Below, piece by piece: positions 1-6,205 of a stretch of 7,447 nucleotides of DNA (the stretch's first letter is position 1; the number at the start of each line of letters is the position of its first letter). Origin of the DNA: Candidatus Acetothermia bacterium (lineage in GTDB: Bacteria; Bipolaricaulota; Bipolaricaulia; Bipolaricaulales; Bipolaricaulaceae); assembly GCA_011057175.1 (NCBI GenBank), contig DSBZ01000191.1, positions 1 through 7,447 of the forward strand, written 5' to 3'. The notes under the pieces were generated by a model. The model ran no database searches. It had not been told where the DNA came from and saw only the letters and a list, made by a program, of their open reading frames with translations. The position numbers and the translations under genes were made by a program.

Positions 1-108
1 CCCCAGGACCGCCCGCGGGCCCTCCCTTCCGCCGGAGGACAGTGGATCTCAGGTGAATGGGGGTGGGCGGTTCGTCGGTCAGCGGGGCACGGTCCGGGGA
101 AAGGTGCG
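1..108. other. Non-coding left edge, downstream of mraY
   Basis: This stretch follows the mraY stop codon on the minus strand. I find no convincing start codon with a ribosome binding site, no tRNA-like fold and no hairpin followed by a T-run. The only structure is the perfect 10-bp palindrome GCCCGCGGGC at 11-20, which has no loop and is unremarkable at this GC content. The next gene, if there is one, lies outside the window. Confidence 0.5.
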
Positions 109-1116
109 CTAGCCGAGTGACCCGGCGAGCACACCGACCAAGGCGAACGCTGCCCCGAGGACCCACAGCCGAACGACGACCTTCGGCTCCGGCCAACCCG
201 GGCTCCGGATCCGGTACGGCCAGGGCACTCCTCCCGCCTCGAGATGGTGATGAAACGGGCTCATCTTGAACAAGCGCACCCCGGTGAGCTTGTAGCTCCC
301 CACCTGGAGGATCACGGACAGGGCCGTCAGCACGAACGCCCCCCCCACGAGGGGGAGCAAGAACACCCCCCCTGTCGCGAACGCGATCCCGAACAGGAAC
401 CCGCCGAAACCCATCGCCCCGACGTTCCCCAGGAACACGCGGGCGGGATACGCGTTCGCCCACAGGAACCCCGCGCCGGCGCCCAGCGCCACAAGGCCGA
501 TCCCCCGTAGTTCGGCCCCACCGCCGATGCCGAGGAGCCCGAGGAGGGCGATGCTCCACAGCCCCGTGGCGAGGCCGTCGAGCCCATCGGCGAGGTTCAC
601 CCCGTTCACCGTCCCCACGAACGCCGCCACGACGAGCGGAACCCAGGCCCAGAGGGGAAGCGCGGCCAGGGAGACTTTCCCCGCGGAGAAGGGAACGACG
701 AGCTTGAGCTCGCCCAAGCTCGGCACGAGGAGGCAGAGGACCCCTGCGCCGAGCGCCTGAGCGAGCAGCGTCTGATGGGGGAAGAACCCGACCGAGGACC
801 CTCCCTGTTGGGAGCGCAGGTCGTCCACGAGTCCGATCAGTCCCCCCACGACGGTGGACAGGAGCACGAAGCCACCCGCCGCAGACGGACCCTGACCGAG
901 CGCCCAGAACAACCCCGTCCCCGCGACGATGAGGCCGAGGGGGACGATGCCCCCCATCGTTGGCGTCCCCGCCTTCCCCTGGTGATCGACCGGCCCCTCG
1001 GGCCGGATGCGCTGCCCAGCGCGGATGAGGCGAGCGAACCGCGGGCTTCCCCATGCCGCAAGCGGCAGGGCGATGAGCCCGAGAACGAGCCCGAGCCTCA
1101 GCCCTTCCACCGCCAC
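109..1116 (-). CDS. mraY: Phospho-N-acetylmuramoyl-pentapeptide transferase (MraY), divergent active site
   Basis: MraY transfers phospho-MurNAc-pentapeptide from UDP to undecaprenyl phosphate, giving lipid I at the inner membrane. The 335-aa length is slightly short for the family, and the protein is hydrophobic throughout with about ten predicted membrane segments. Family motifs in order: HQGKAGTPTMGG (45-56), the Asp pair in GLVDD (95-99), NGVNLADGLDGLA (171-183), FLGNVGAMGFGG (228-239), LSVILQVGSYKLTG (266-279) and MSPFHHHLE (285-293). The HHH and GTPTMGG motifs favour MraY over WecA or TagO. Three sites differ from the usual enzyme. The normal GD in the fourth motif is GN (Asn231). The Lys of DDxxK is Ser102. 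The SKQK-type stretch after it reads PHQT (113-116). About 11 extra residues lie between HHHLE and GWPEP. The start is GTG at 1116, overlapping the upstream gene by 19 nt. GTG at 1110 sits better behind GAGGGGGA (1124-1117) and is equally possible. Family call firm; full activity uncertain. Confidence 0.93.
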   Translation of the reverse strand: MAVEGLRLGLVLGLIALPLAAWGSPRFARLIRAGQRIRPEGPVDHQGKAGTPTMGGIVPLGLIVAGTGLFWALGQGPSAAGGFVLLSTVVGGLIGLVDDLRSQQGGSSVGFFPHQTLLAQALGAGVLCLLVPSLGELKLVVPFSAGKVSLAALPLWAWVPLVVAAFVGTVNGVNLADGLDGLATGLWSIALLGLLGIGGGAELRGIGLVALGAGAGFLWANAYPARVFLGNVGAMGFGGFLFGIAFATGGVFLLPLVGGAFVLTALSVILQVGSYKLTGVRLFKMSPFHHHLEAGGVPWPYRIRSPGWPEPKVVVRLWVLGAAFALVGVLAGSLG

Positions 1117-2420
1117 TCCCCCTCGGCAGCGAGGAGGCCCTTCCGCACCTCGTCAGGATCGCCCCCGCCCAGGACGTGCCGCACAGCGCGGAACAGGTCA
1201 TGGGCCGACGCGAGGACGAGCCCGTGGTCGCGGCAGCTGCGGCGCACGGCCTCGGTCCACTGCGGGCCCCGCCGCCGGGGGTCGAGGCGCGGCTCGGCGA
1301 GGCAGACGAGCATCCCCCGCACCTCCCGCCTCTCCTCCGCCCGTGCCCGGTCCAGTTCGAGGAGGAGGGCGCGATGTTCCTCCGGGCCCACCGGCCCGAA
1401 CAGCGCGAGGGCCACCCGCACCAGGAGGTCGCCGTCGGGCCCCACCGCGTGGAGGGTCGCCGGGGAGCTCCCCCCCGGCGTGCACGCGAATCCGAGCCGT
1501 CCCAAAGCCTCCCCCACCGCGGCACGAAGGCCCACGACCCCCCGCGGAGCGAGGAGCGCGCGCAGCGCATCGCGGGCGCGGCGCTCCGCCCGGAGCTCCG
1601 CCTCGCGGCGCCGGAGACCGTCCCTCTCCGCAGCGAGGGCTTCCTCCCGCCGACGGAGCTCCTCCTCCCCGGGGAGGGGGAACCCGGACATCCAATCCGG
1701 GTGGATCGCCGGCAGGGGTTCCTCGAGGAGGGAGCCCAGCACGGGGAGGAGGTGGTCACCCATCTCGGCCGGGGAGCCGCTCGGGAACGAAGGGAGGAAC
1801 AGGATCCGCCCCGTTCCCACCGGGAGGTCCCACGCCACGACGTCCCCGACCCGGTTCGTGGCCACCACCCGCCCGAACGAAGGGAGGGGAGCGCCGAGCG
1901 TCGCCACGACCACTGCCTCGTAGCCGAACGGGGCGAGGGCAGTGAGGCAGGGGACAAGGGGATGGGTCGGATCGGCCACGGTGATGTCCCGGCCCCGCCG
2001 GGGGACGAACCGCAGCCCCTGGGGAAGGCCGAGGTGGTGAGGGCCGGAGACGAGGGACGCCCGGGGCAGGAACGCGTACCGATCCAGTCGGAGCGGCGGG
2101 TTCCCCCCGATCTCGACCCCCTCCCCCGGGGGGCGCACCCGGACCACGAGCACGCCCCCCCCGCGGAGGAGGAGGTCCTCGCCTTCCGCCCGCCGGGCCG
2201 CGAATAGGTTCTGCAGGGCCCGCGCCAGGCCGAGATCCCGCCCGGGGTGGATCCGCCACACCCCGTCCGGCTCGAGGATCGCCTGCCCCTGCCAGAGGGA
2301 GGGCAACGGCTCGGGATCGACGAGCACCGCGTCGTAGCTCGCCAGGGAGTCGGCGGAGGCGAACTCCGCCCGCACCACGCCTGGCCCCTCGATCTCCCAC
2401 CCGAGCGCGAGAACACGCAT
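1098..2420 (-). CDS. Unknown protein: Rossmann-like N-terminus, coiled coil, degenerate nuclease-like C-terminus
   Basis: I do not recognise a named family. The ATG at 2420 gives 440 aa and lies 7 nt after a TACAAT box. The frame stays open 12 codons further, but those codons cover the promoter. Residues 1-235 look like an alternating alpha/beta domain: VLALGWEI near the start, AVLVDPE at 31-37, GGGVLVVRV at 87-95, and GTGRILFLPSFPSG at 202-215. That last stretch resembles the end of amidotransferase-like or ThuA/DUF4350-like domains. Residues 252-290 are Glu/Arg-rich and probably a coiled coil. Residues 295-418 follow the pattern of restriction-endonuclease-like domains: EALGRLGF (304-311), DGDLLVRVAL (329-338), RGMLVCLAEPRLDP (368-381), then HGLVLASAHDLFRAV (399-413). 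The ExK expected after DLLV is missing, so nuclease activity is doubtful. There is no signal peptide or membrane segment. The 3' end overlaps mraY by 19 nt, which suggests coupled translation. Existence is secure; the domain reading is inference. Confidence 0.8.
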   Translation of the reverse strand: MRVLALGWEIEGPGVVRAEFASADSLASYDAVLVDPEPLPSLWQGQAILEPDGVWRIHPGRDLGLARALQNLFAARRAEGEDLLLRGGGVLVVRVRPPGEGVEIGGNPPLRLDRYAFLPRASLVSGPHHLGLPQGLRFVPRRGRDITVADPTHPLVPCLTALAPFGYEAVVVATLGAPLPSFGRVVATNRVGDVVAWDLPVGTGRILFLPSFPSGSPAEMGDHLLPVLGSLLEEPLPAIHPDWMSGFPLPGEEELRRREEALAAERDGLRRREAELRAERRARDALRALLAPRGVVGLRAAVGEALGRLGFACTPGGSSPATLHAVGPDGDLLVRVALALFGPVGPEEHRALLLELDRARAEERREVRGMLVCLAEPRLDPRRRGPQWTEAVRRSCRDHGLVLASAHDLFRAVRHVLGGGDPDEVRKGLLAAEGEWRWKG

Positions 2421-2427
2421 CGCCGCC

Positions 2428-2456
2428 ATTGTACGGACGGCCAGGAACACGGCCAA
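2428..2456 (-). promoter_or_regulatory. Leaderless promoter of the unknown gene and mraY
   Basis: Read on the minus strand, TTGGCC (2456-2451) is followed by a 17-nt spacer and TACAAT (2433-2428). The ATG at 2420 comes 7 nt later, so RNA would start at or next to the start codon and carry no ribosome binding site. The -10 matches the sigma-70 consensus at 5 of 6 positions and the -35 at 4 of 6. Confidence 0.65.
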
Positions 2457-2461
2457 TGGCC
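2451..2461. repeat. Inverted repeat between divergent promoters, possible operator
   Basis: GGCCA-A-TGGCC is a perfect 5-1-5 inverted repeat. It covers the -35 box of the minus-strand promoter and abuts the -35 box of the ogt promoter. It sits within a second pair of arms, GTACGG (2431-2436) and CCGTAC (2468-2473), whose centre is about 4 bp away. A regulator bound here could act on both genes. GC-rich palindromes also arise by chance, so the operator role is only a suggestion. Confidence 0.3.
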
Positions 2462-2490
2462 TTGCCCCCGTACGCGGAGAGGGCTACGCT
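2462..2490 (+). promoter_or_regulatory. Leaderless promoter of ogt
   Basis: TTGCCC (2462-2467), a 17-nt spacer and TACGCT (2485-2490) precede the ogt ATG by 6 nt. There is no purine-rich ribosome binding site close to the ATG. The layout mirrors the divergent promoter on the other strand. The -10 is weaker, with 4 of 6 consensus positions. Confidence 0.5.
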
Positions 2491-2496
2491 CGTCTC

Positions 2497-3789
2497 ATGT
2501 CCTGGGCCCGCGTTCCCACCCCGTGGGGGGAGTTCTACGCAGGAGTCGATGGGACGAGCATCATCGCGTTGCGGTTCCCCGGCTCGGCGCCCGGGGAGCT
2601 CGGGCCCCACGCCCCGATCCACGAGAGGCTGGCCCACGAGCTCGGGGAGTACCTGACCGGCCGGCGCGGGGAGTTCGAAGTCCCCTTCCTCGCCCGCGGG
2701 ACTCCGTTCCAGCAGGCGGTGTGGGAGGAGCTCGCCAACATCCCGTACGGGACCACGATCACCTACGGGGAGCTCGCCTCCCGGCTGGGACGTCCCCGGG
2801 CGGCGCGGGCGGTGGGGCAGGCCGTGGGGGCGAATCCGCTCCCGATCCTCATCCCCTGCCATCGCGTCCTGCCGGCGGACGGAGGGTGCGGCGGGTTCGG
2901 CCCGGGACCGCGCTGGAAGCGACGCCTCCTCGCGCTCGAGGGCGCCCGTGGGGCAACCCGGGGGCCGTCGTCCGTATCAGCAGGGGGGCGCTGGATCCCA
3001 CCCACTGCCGTTCAATCCCCGACGCTAAAGCGAGAACCCTTCCCCAAGGTAGGCCACCCGGGCGCGGGGGTCGGCGAGGATCTCAGCGGGCGTTCCCGCG
3101 CAGAGGAGGTGCCCCTGGTGGATGAGGTACGCCCGGTCCGTGATGCGGAGCGTATCACGCACGTTGTGGTCGCAGATCGCGATCCCGATCCCCGATCCGG
3201 CCAGCCGGCGGAGGAGCCTCGCCAGTTCGGCCACGGTGAGGGGATCGACCCCCGAGAACGGCTCGTCGAGAAGGAGGAACGCGGGCCGGGCGACGAGCGC
3301 CCGCGCCACCTCGACCTTCCGCCGCTCGCCAGCGGAGAGCTTCCCCACCGGGCGGCCGACGAGGCCGGTGAGCCCGAGCTCGGCGACCACCGCATCCACG
3401 CCCCCGTTCCACGGAAGCCGCAACCCCTCCAGGGCCAGGCGGAGGTTCCCCTGCACCGTGGCGCGGAGGAACACCGACGGCTCTTGGGGGAGGTAGTGGA
3501 TCCCCGCCCGCGCGCGGAGGAAGAACGGAAGGTCCGTGATCTCCTGTCCGTCAAGCCGCACCGCGCCGCGCGTGGGCCGGAGAAAGCCCACGAGGAGATA
3601 AAGGGTCGTCGTCTTCCCCGCCCCGTTGGGGCCGAGGAGCCCCGTCACCTCCCCGGCGCGGAAGGCGACCGTGAGGCCGTCCACCGCCCGGCGGCGGCCG
3701 AACGAGCGGACGAGGTCCACCCCCTCAAGGAACCTGGACAAGGTGGGCCTCGGTCAGGCGCAGCCTCCCCTCCCCCGGCCACGCCGTGA
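2497..3789 (+). CDS. ogt: Methylated-DNA--protein-cysteine methyltransferase with abnormal antisense 3' extension
   Basis: This is a suicidal repair protein that moves an alkyl group from O6-alkylguanine in DNA to its own cysteine. The recognisable protein is about the first 150 residues (to about 2946), a normal length for compact members. It has a short N-terminal domain (1-66), then TPFQQAVWEEL (69-79) and IPYGTTITYGELA (82-94). RAARAVGQAVGANP (101-114) carries the arginine finger and recognition helix. The active-site motif is PCHRV with Cys121, followed by GGFGPG and KRRLLALEG at the usual C-terminus. The same frame then has no stop until TGA at 3787-3789. It gains about 280 residues lying exactly antisense to lptB, in the codon-aligned register. 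That tail is not Ogt sequence. Either the protein really carries it, or a frameshift near 2950-3025 hides the true stop; TAA at 3026 is in another frame. ATG 2497 is supported by the promoter 6 nt upstream and by the family N-terminus. Function is firm; the 3' end is not. Confidence 0.8.
   Translation: MSWARVPTPWGEFYAGVDGTSIIALRFPGSAPGELGPHAPIHERLAHELGEYLTGRRGEFEVPFLARGTPFQQAVWEELANIPYGTTITYGELASRLGRPRAARAVGQAVGANPLPILIPCHRVLPADGGCGGFGPGPRWKRRLLALEGARGATRGPSSVSAGGRWIPPTAVQSPTLKREPFPKVGHPGAGVGEDLSGRSRAEEVPLVDEVRPVRDAERITHVVVADRDPDPRSGQPAEEPRQFGHGEGIDPRERLVEKEERGPGDERPRHLDLPPLASGELPHRAADEAGEPELGDHRIHAPVPRKPQPLQGQAEVPLHRGAEEHRRLLGEVVDPRPRAEEERKVRDLLSVKPHRAARGPEKAHEEIKGRRLPRPVGAEEPRHLPGAEGDREAVHRPAAAERADEVHPLKEPGQGGPRSGAASPPPATP
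2953..3789 (+). other. Antisense open tail of the ogt frame across lptB
   Basis: The ogt reading frame stays open through the short convergent gap (2953-3024) and the whole of lptB, and stops just inside the end of the lptC-like gene. Codons here are the exact complements of lptB codons. A stop would need TTA, CTA or TCA codons in lptB, which are rare in GC-rich genes, so openness alone does not prove coding. I see no independent domain and regard the tail as a by-product. The gap itself holds no clear terminator. Confidence 0.6.
3025..3741 (-). CDS. lptB: Lipopolysaccharide export ABC ATPase LptB
   Basis: LptB is the cytoplasmic ATPase of the LptB2FG complex, which extracts LPS or a related lipid from the inner membrane and drives it along the Lpt bridge. 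At 238 aa it has the standard length. Visible motifs are Walker A GPNGAGKTTT (37-46), Q-loop YLPQEPSVF (83-91), signature LSAGE (135-139), Walker B FLLLDEPFSGVDP (155-167) and the H-loop in DHNVRDTL (191-198). YLPQEPSVF and DHNVR mark LptB rather than the similar LivG/LivF ATPases. The signature has Ala where LSGGE is usual. The start is TTG at 3741, preceded by GAGG with 6-nt spacing inside the end of the lptC-like gene. The two genes overlap by 17 nt, so translation is probably coupled. The N-terminus aligns well with the family from this codon. A GTG seven codons later is a poorer alternative. No permease gene (lptF/lptG) is present in the window. Confidence 0.95.
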   Translation of the reverse strand: MSRFLEGVDLVRSFGRRRAVDGLTVAFRAGEVTGLLGPNGAGKTTTLYLLVGFLRPTRGAVRLDGQEITDLPFFLRARAGIHYLPQEPSVFLRATVQGNLRLALEGLRLPWNGGVDAVVAELGLTGLVGRPVGKLSAGERRKVEVARALVARPAFLLLDEPFSGVDPLTVAELARLLRRLAGSGIGIAICDHNVRDTLRITDRAYLIHQGHLLCAGTPAEILADPRARVAYLGEGFSL

Positions 3790-4429
3790 GCGTCGCCCCG
3801 ACGACCGTTACCCCATGGCCGGTCACCGTGGCTGCACCGGCCACGAGCCGATCCGAAGCGAACTCGTACCGGCCCGAGGCGAACTTGAGCTCCCAGCCCA
3901 CGAACGCGGCTTCCGCGTCCGCGAGAAGAACCGCGTGCCCGAGCTCCCACCGCGCTTCCCCCGCGGACAGGACGACCCCCCGCCCCGCGGCGTGGAGGTC
4001 GCGGAGCACGAGGCCCGCCTCCCACCGCGCCTCCCGGCAGGTGAAGGAGAACCCCTCGCCCTCGCCGCGGACCGGCCCGTCGGTTGACGGCTCGTCCGCG
4101 CCCAGGGTCCACTCGCGGCCGTAGCGGTCGGCGCGGATGTGGGGGGCACGAAGGACGAGGTGGGGGACCCCTTCGTGATAGAGCTGAACCTGGACCTCCT
4201 GTCCCTCCCAACCGTCAGCGGTCCGGACGAGCGCCTCCATCCGCACCTCCCACTTCGGCCGGCCGGCCTGGTCGTACACGGTGAGCCACGGAGCCTCGGC
4301 CTGTACCGACTGGCCCGTAGTGGTGAGCGTGAACAGGGCCATGAACCCCACGGCCGAGGCCAGCAATGGCCCGCGGAGCGTTCGGCCGCGCGGGGCAGAT
4401 CGGATCCCCGCGGTTGGGCAGCGATCCAC
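3725..4429 (-). CDS. lptC: LptC/OstA-family LPS export bridge protein
   Basis: The protein probably belongs to the periplasmic lipid bridge, taking lipid from LptB2FG and passing it toward the outer membrane. With GTG 4429 it has 234 aa: a basic N-terminus (RSAPRGRTLRG), a hydrophobic segment at about 21-38, and a possible signal cleavage after SVQA (41-44). The rest is beta-rich with no catalytic motif. VYDQAGRPKWEVRMEAL (51-67) and LRAPHIRADRYGREWTL (93-109) fit the LptC pattern. Residues 133-232 repeat strand-turn units (VVLSAGEARWE, ELKFASGRYEF, HGVTVVGATLTAW) as in OstA/LptA jelly rolls. It is longer than a typical LptC of about 190 aa and may do LptA's job as well. The start is uncertain. 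GTG 4561 overlaps the pyrG stop as GTGA behind AGGTGGTGGA, but adds a low-complexity Gly/Pro stretch. TTG 4366 starts just at the hydrophobic segment. The gene lies between pyrG and lptB. Assignment rests on pattern and context. Confidence 0.75.
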   Translation of the reverse strand: MDRCPTAGIRSAPRGRTLRGPLLASAVGFMALFTLTTTGQSVQAEAPWLTVYDQAGRPKWEVRMEALVRTADGWEGQEVQVQLYHEGVPHLVLRAPHIRADRYGREWTLGADEPSTDGPVRGEGEGFSFTCREARWEAGLVLRDLHAAGRGVVLSAGEARWELGHAVLLADAEAAFVGWELKFASGRYEFASDRLVAGAATVTGHGVTVVGATLTAWPGEGRLRLTEAHLVQVP

Positions 4430-4441
4430 CGGAGAGGGGAG

Positions 4442-4447
4442 ATCGTA
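4442..4447 (-). promoter_or_regulatory. Candidate -10 box before the lptC-like gene
   Basis: TACGAT, in the context GCTACGATC, lies 12 nt ahead of GTG 4429 and could give an internal promoter with a leader of about 6 nt. The hexamer at -35 distance (CTGTCG, 17-nt spacer) matches consensus at 3 positions only. The same 9-mer GCTACGATC occurs again on this strand at 4543-4535. This is weak evidence; transcription from the pyrG promoter may be enough. Confidence 0.25.
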
Positions 4448-4557
4448 GCGTCGGGGTCCATCCCCGACAGCAGTTCGGTTGGATGGTCCGTCGTCTGCCC
4501 CGGAGCCACCTCCCCCCGCGCCCCGCGGTGACGGGATCGTAGCCGGCAGGGGCCCGT

Positions 4558-6162
4558 TCACTCCACCACCTGAGCCGAGAGGCATGCTTGGACGAACCCC
4601 ACGAACAGGGGATGGGGGGAGAGGGGACGGGAGCGGAACTCGGGATGGTACTGGACCCCGACGTACCAGGCGTGACCCGTCGCCTCCACTGCCTCCACGA
4701 GCAACTCATCCGGGGAGAGGGCGCTGGGAAGGAGGCCGGCGGCGGAGAACGCCTCCCGGTAACGGGGGTTGAACGCGTAGCGGTGGCGGTGGCGCTCCGC
4801 GATCTCCCGCGCGGCGTACATCCGGTGGAGGAGGGTCCCGGGGACGACTTCGGCCGGGTACTCCCCGCGGCGCATCGTCCCCCCTTTGGCGGTGACGCCA
4901 TCCTGCTCGGGGAGGAGGTCGATCACGGGGTGGGGCGTGTGAGGGTCGAACTCCGTCGAGTTCGCCCTCTTCCACCCCAACACGTCGCGGGCGAACGCGA
5001 TCGTCGCCACCTGCATCCCGAGGCAGATGCCGAAGTAGGGGATCCCCGCCCGCCGGGCGTAGCTGGCAGCGAACACCTTGCCCTCGATTCCCCGCTCCCC
5101 GAACCCGCCCGGGACGAGGATCCCAGCGAACCCGTCCAGGGCCCGTTCCCTCTCCCTCTCCACTCGATCCGACTGGATCCACCCCACCTCGACCCGCGTC
5201 GCGAGCGCTGCCCCCGCATGGTGGAGGGCCTCGAGGATCGACAGGTACGCATCATGGAGCTCCACGTATTTTCCCACGATCCCGATCCGCACCGCCCGTT
5301 CCGGGTTCGCTAACCGGCCCACGAACCCCTCCCACGCCGCGAGGTCCTCCGCCCTCGCCGCGAGCTCGAGCTGGGCGAGGAGCTCCTCGTCCAGCCCCTC
5401 CTCCCGCATCGCGAGGGGAACGCCGTAGATCGTGGGGAGGTCCTGGGCCGCGATCACGTGCCCCCGGGGGACATCGCAGAACAGGGCGATCTTGTCCCGC
5501 AACCCCGCCGGGATCTCGGTCGGACAGCGCGCGACGATGAAATCGGGCTGGATCCCCGCCGTGCGGAGCTCCTTCACCGAGTGCTGGGTGGGTTTCGTCT
5601 TGAGCTCGCCGGTGGTGGAGAGGACGGGGAGGTAGGAGAGGTGCACCACCGCGACGTCGGAGCGAGGGAGCTCGTCCCGGAGCTGGCGGATCGCCTCGAG
5701 GTAAGGGAGCCCCTCGATGTCGCCCACCGTCCCGCCCACCTCGACGGCGACCACGTCCGCCCCCGTTGCCTCCACCGCCCCCCGGATCCGGCGCTTGACC
5801 TCGTCGGTGATGTGGGGGATGACCTGCACGGTATGGCCGAGGTAGTCCCCGCTGCGCTCCCGGGCGATCACGTCGCGGTACACCCGCCCCGTGGTGAGGT
5901 AGTTGGGCTCCCCGAGGTCTTGGTCGAGAAACCGTTCGTAGTGGCCGATATCGAGGTCCGTCTCCAGGCCATCCCTCGTCACAAACACCTCGCCATGTTC
6001 GTAGGGGTTCATCGTCCCGGCGTCCACGTTGAGGTAGGGGTCGATCTTCATGAGGGTCGCCCGCCGTCCGCGGGCCTGGAGGAGGCAGCCCAGGGAGGCG
6101 GTGAGGACGCCCTTCCCGAGGCCGGACACCACACCGCCGGTGACGAACACGTACTTGGGCAC
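4558..6162 (-). CDS. pyrG: CTP synthase (glutamine-hydrolysing)
   Basis: PyrG makes CTP from UTP, ATP and glutamine, the last step of de novo pyrimidine synthesis. From GTG 6162 it has 534 aa, the normal full length. The synthase domain (about 1-265) has KYVFVTGGVVSGLGKG at the N-terminus, KIDPYLNVDAGTMNP (39-53), EVGGTVGDIEGLPYLEA (141-157) and STTGELKTKPTQHSVKEL (182-199). The class I amidotransferase domain (about 285-530) has LVPGGFGERG (349-358), the nucleophile in GICLGMQ (Cys380), and GVQYHPEF with His506 and Glu508. All catalytic residues are present. I chose GTG 6162 over ATG 6171 for two reasons. The ATG lies inside the -10 box TACAAT, and MPKYVFVTGG is the family's usual start. The GTG is 7 nt from that box, so the mRNA should be leaderless. 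The stop at 4558 precedes the lptC-like gene, probably in one operon. Confidence 0.97.
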   Translation of the reverse strand: MPKYVFVTGGVVSGLGKGVLTASLGCLLQARGRRATLMKIDPYLNVDAGTMNPYEHGEVFVTRDGLETDLDIGHYERFLDQDLGEPNYLTTGRVYRDVIARERSGDYLGHTVQVIPHITDEVKRRIRGAVEATGADVVAVEVGGTVGDIEGLPYLEAIRQLRDELPRSDVAVVHLSYLPVLSTTGELKTKPTQHSVKELRTAGIQPDFIVARCPTEIPAGLRDKIALFCDVPRGHVIAAQDLPTIYGVPLAMREEGLDEELLAQLELAARAEDLAAWEGFVGRLANPERAVRIGIVGKYVELHDAYLSILEALHHAGAALATRVEVGWIQSDRVERERERALDGFAGILVPGGFGERGIEGKVFAASYARRAGIPYFGICLGMQVATIAFARDVLGWKRANSTEFDPHTPHPVIDLLPEQDGVTAKGGTMRRGEYPAEVVPGTLLHRMYAAREIAERHRHRYAFNPRYREAFSAAGLLPSALSPDELLVEAVEATGHAWYVGVQYHPEFRSRPLSPHPLFVGFVQACLSAQVVE

Positions 6163-6169
6163 GGGCCCC

Positions 6170-6175
6170 ATTGTA
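6170..6175 (-). promoter_or_regulatory. -10 box of the leaderless pyrG promoter
   Basis: TACAAT (minus strand 6175-6170, context GGCTACAAT) ends 7 nt before GTG 6162, the same spacing as the promoter at 2428-2456. I see no good -35 hexamer at 16-18 nt, only G-rich sequence. The box overlaps the in-frame ATG at 6171, which argues against that codon as the start. Confidence 0.55.
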
Positions 6176-6205
6176 GCCGTAACCCGGCGGCGTGCCCCCT
6201 CACGG

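Noticed and set aside
11..20. Palindrome GCCCGCGGGC as a terminator of mraY
   Set aside because: No loop and no T-tract; a short self-complementary GC string is expected by chance in this composition.
775..2207. Long plus-strand open frames (775-1923, 1007-1945, 1176-2207)
   Set aside because: They are antisense to mraY and the unknown gene, rich in Arg/Pro/Gly/Ser as expected for shadow frames, and have no recognisable motif.
2421..2456. Twelve-codon longer N-terminus for the unknown gene
   Set aside because: Those codons overlap the -10 and -35 boxes, and the added residues are not needed for the fold.
2941..2966. Imperfect hairpin GGCGCCCG/CGGGGGCC at the end of the Ogt domain
   Set aside because: One mismatch, a 10-nt loop and no T-run; it lies in coding sequence and is not a convincing terminator.
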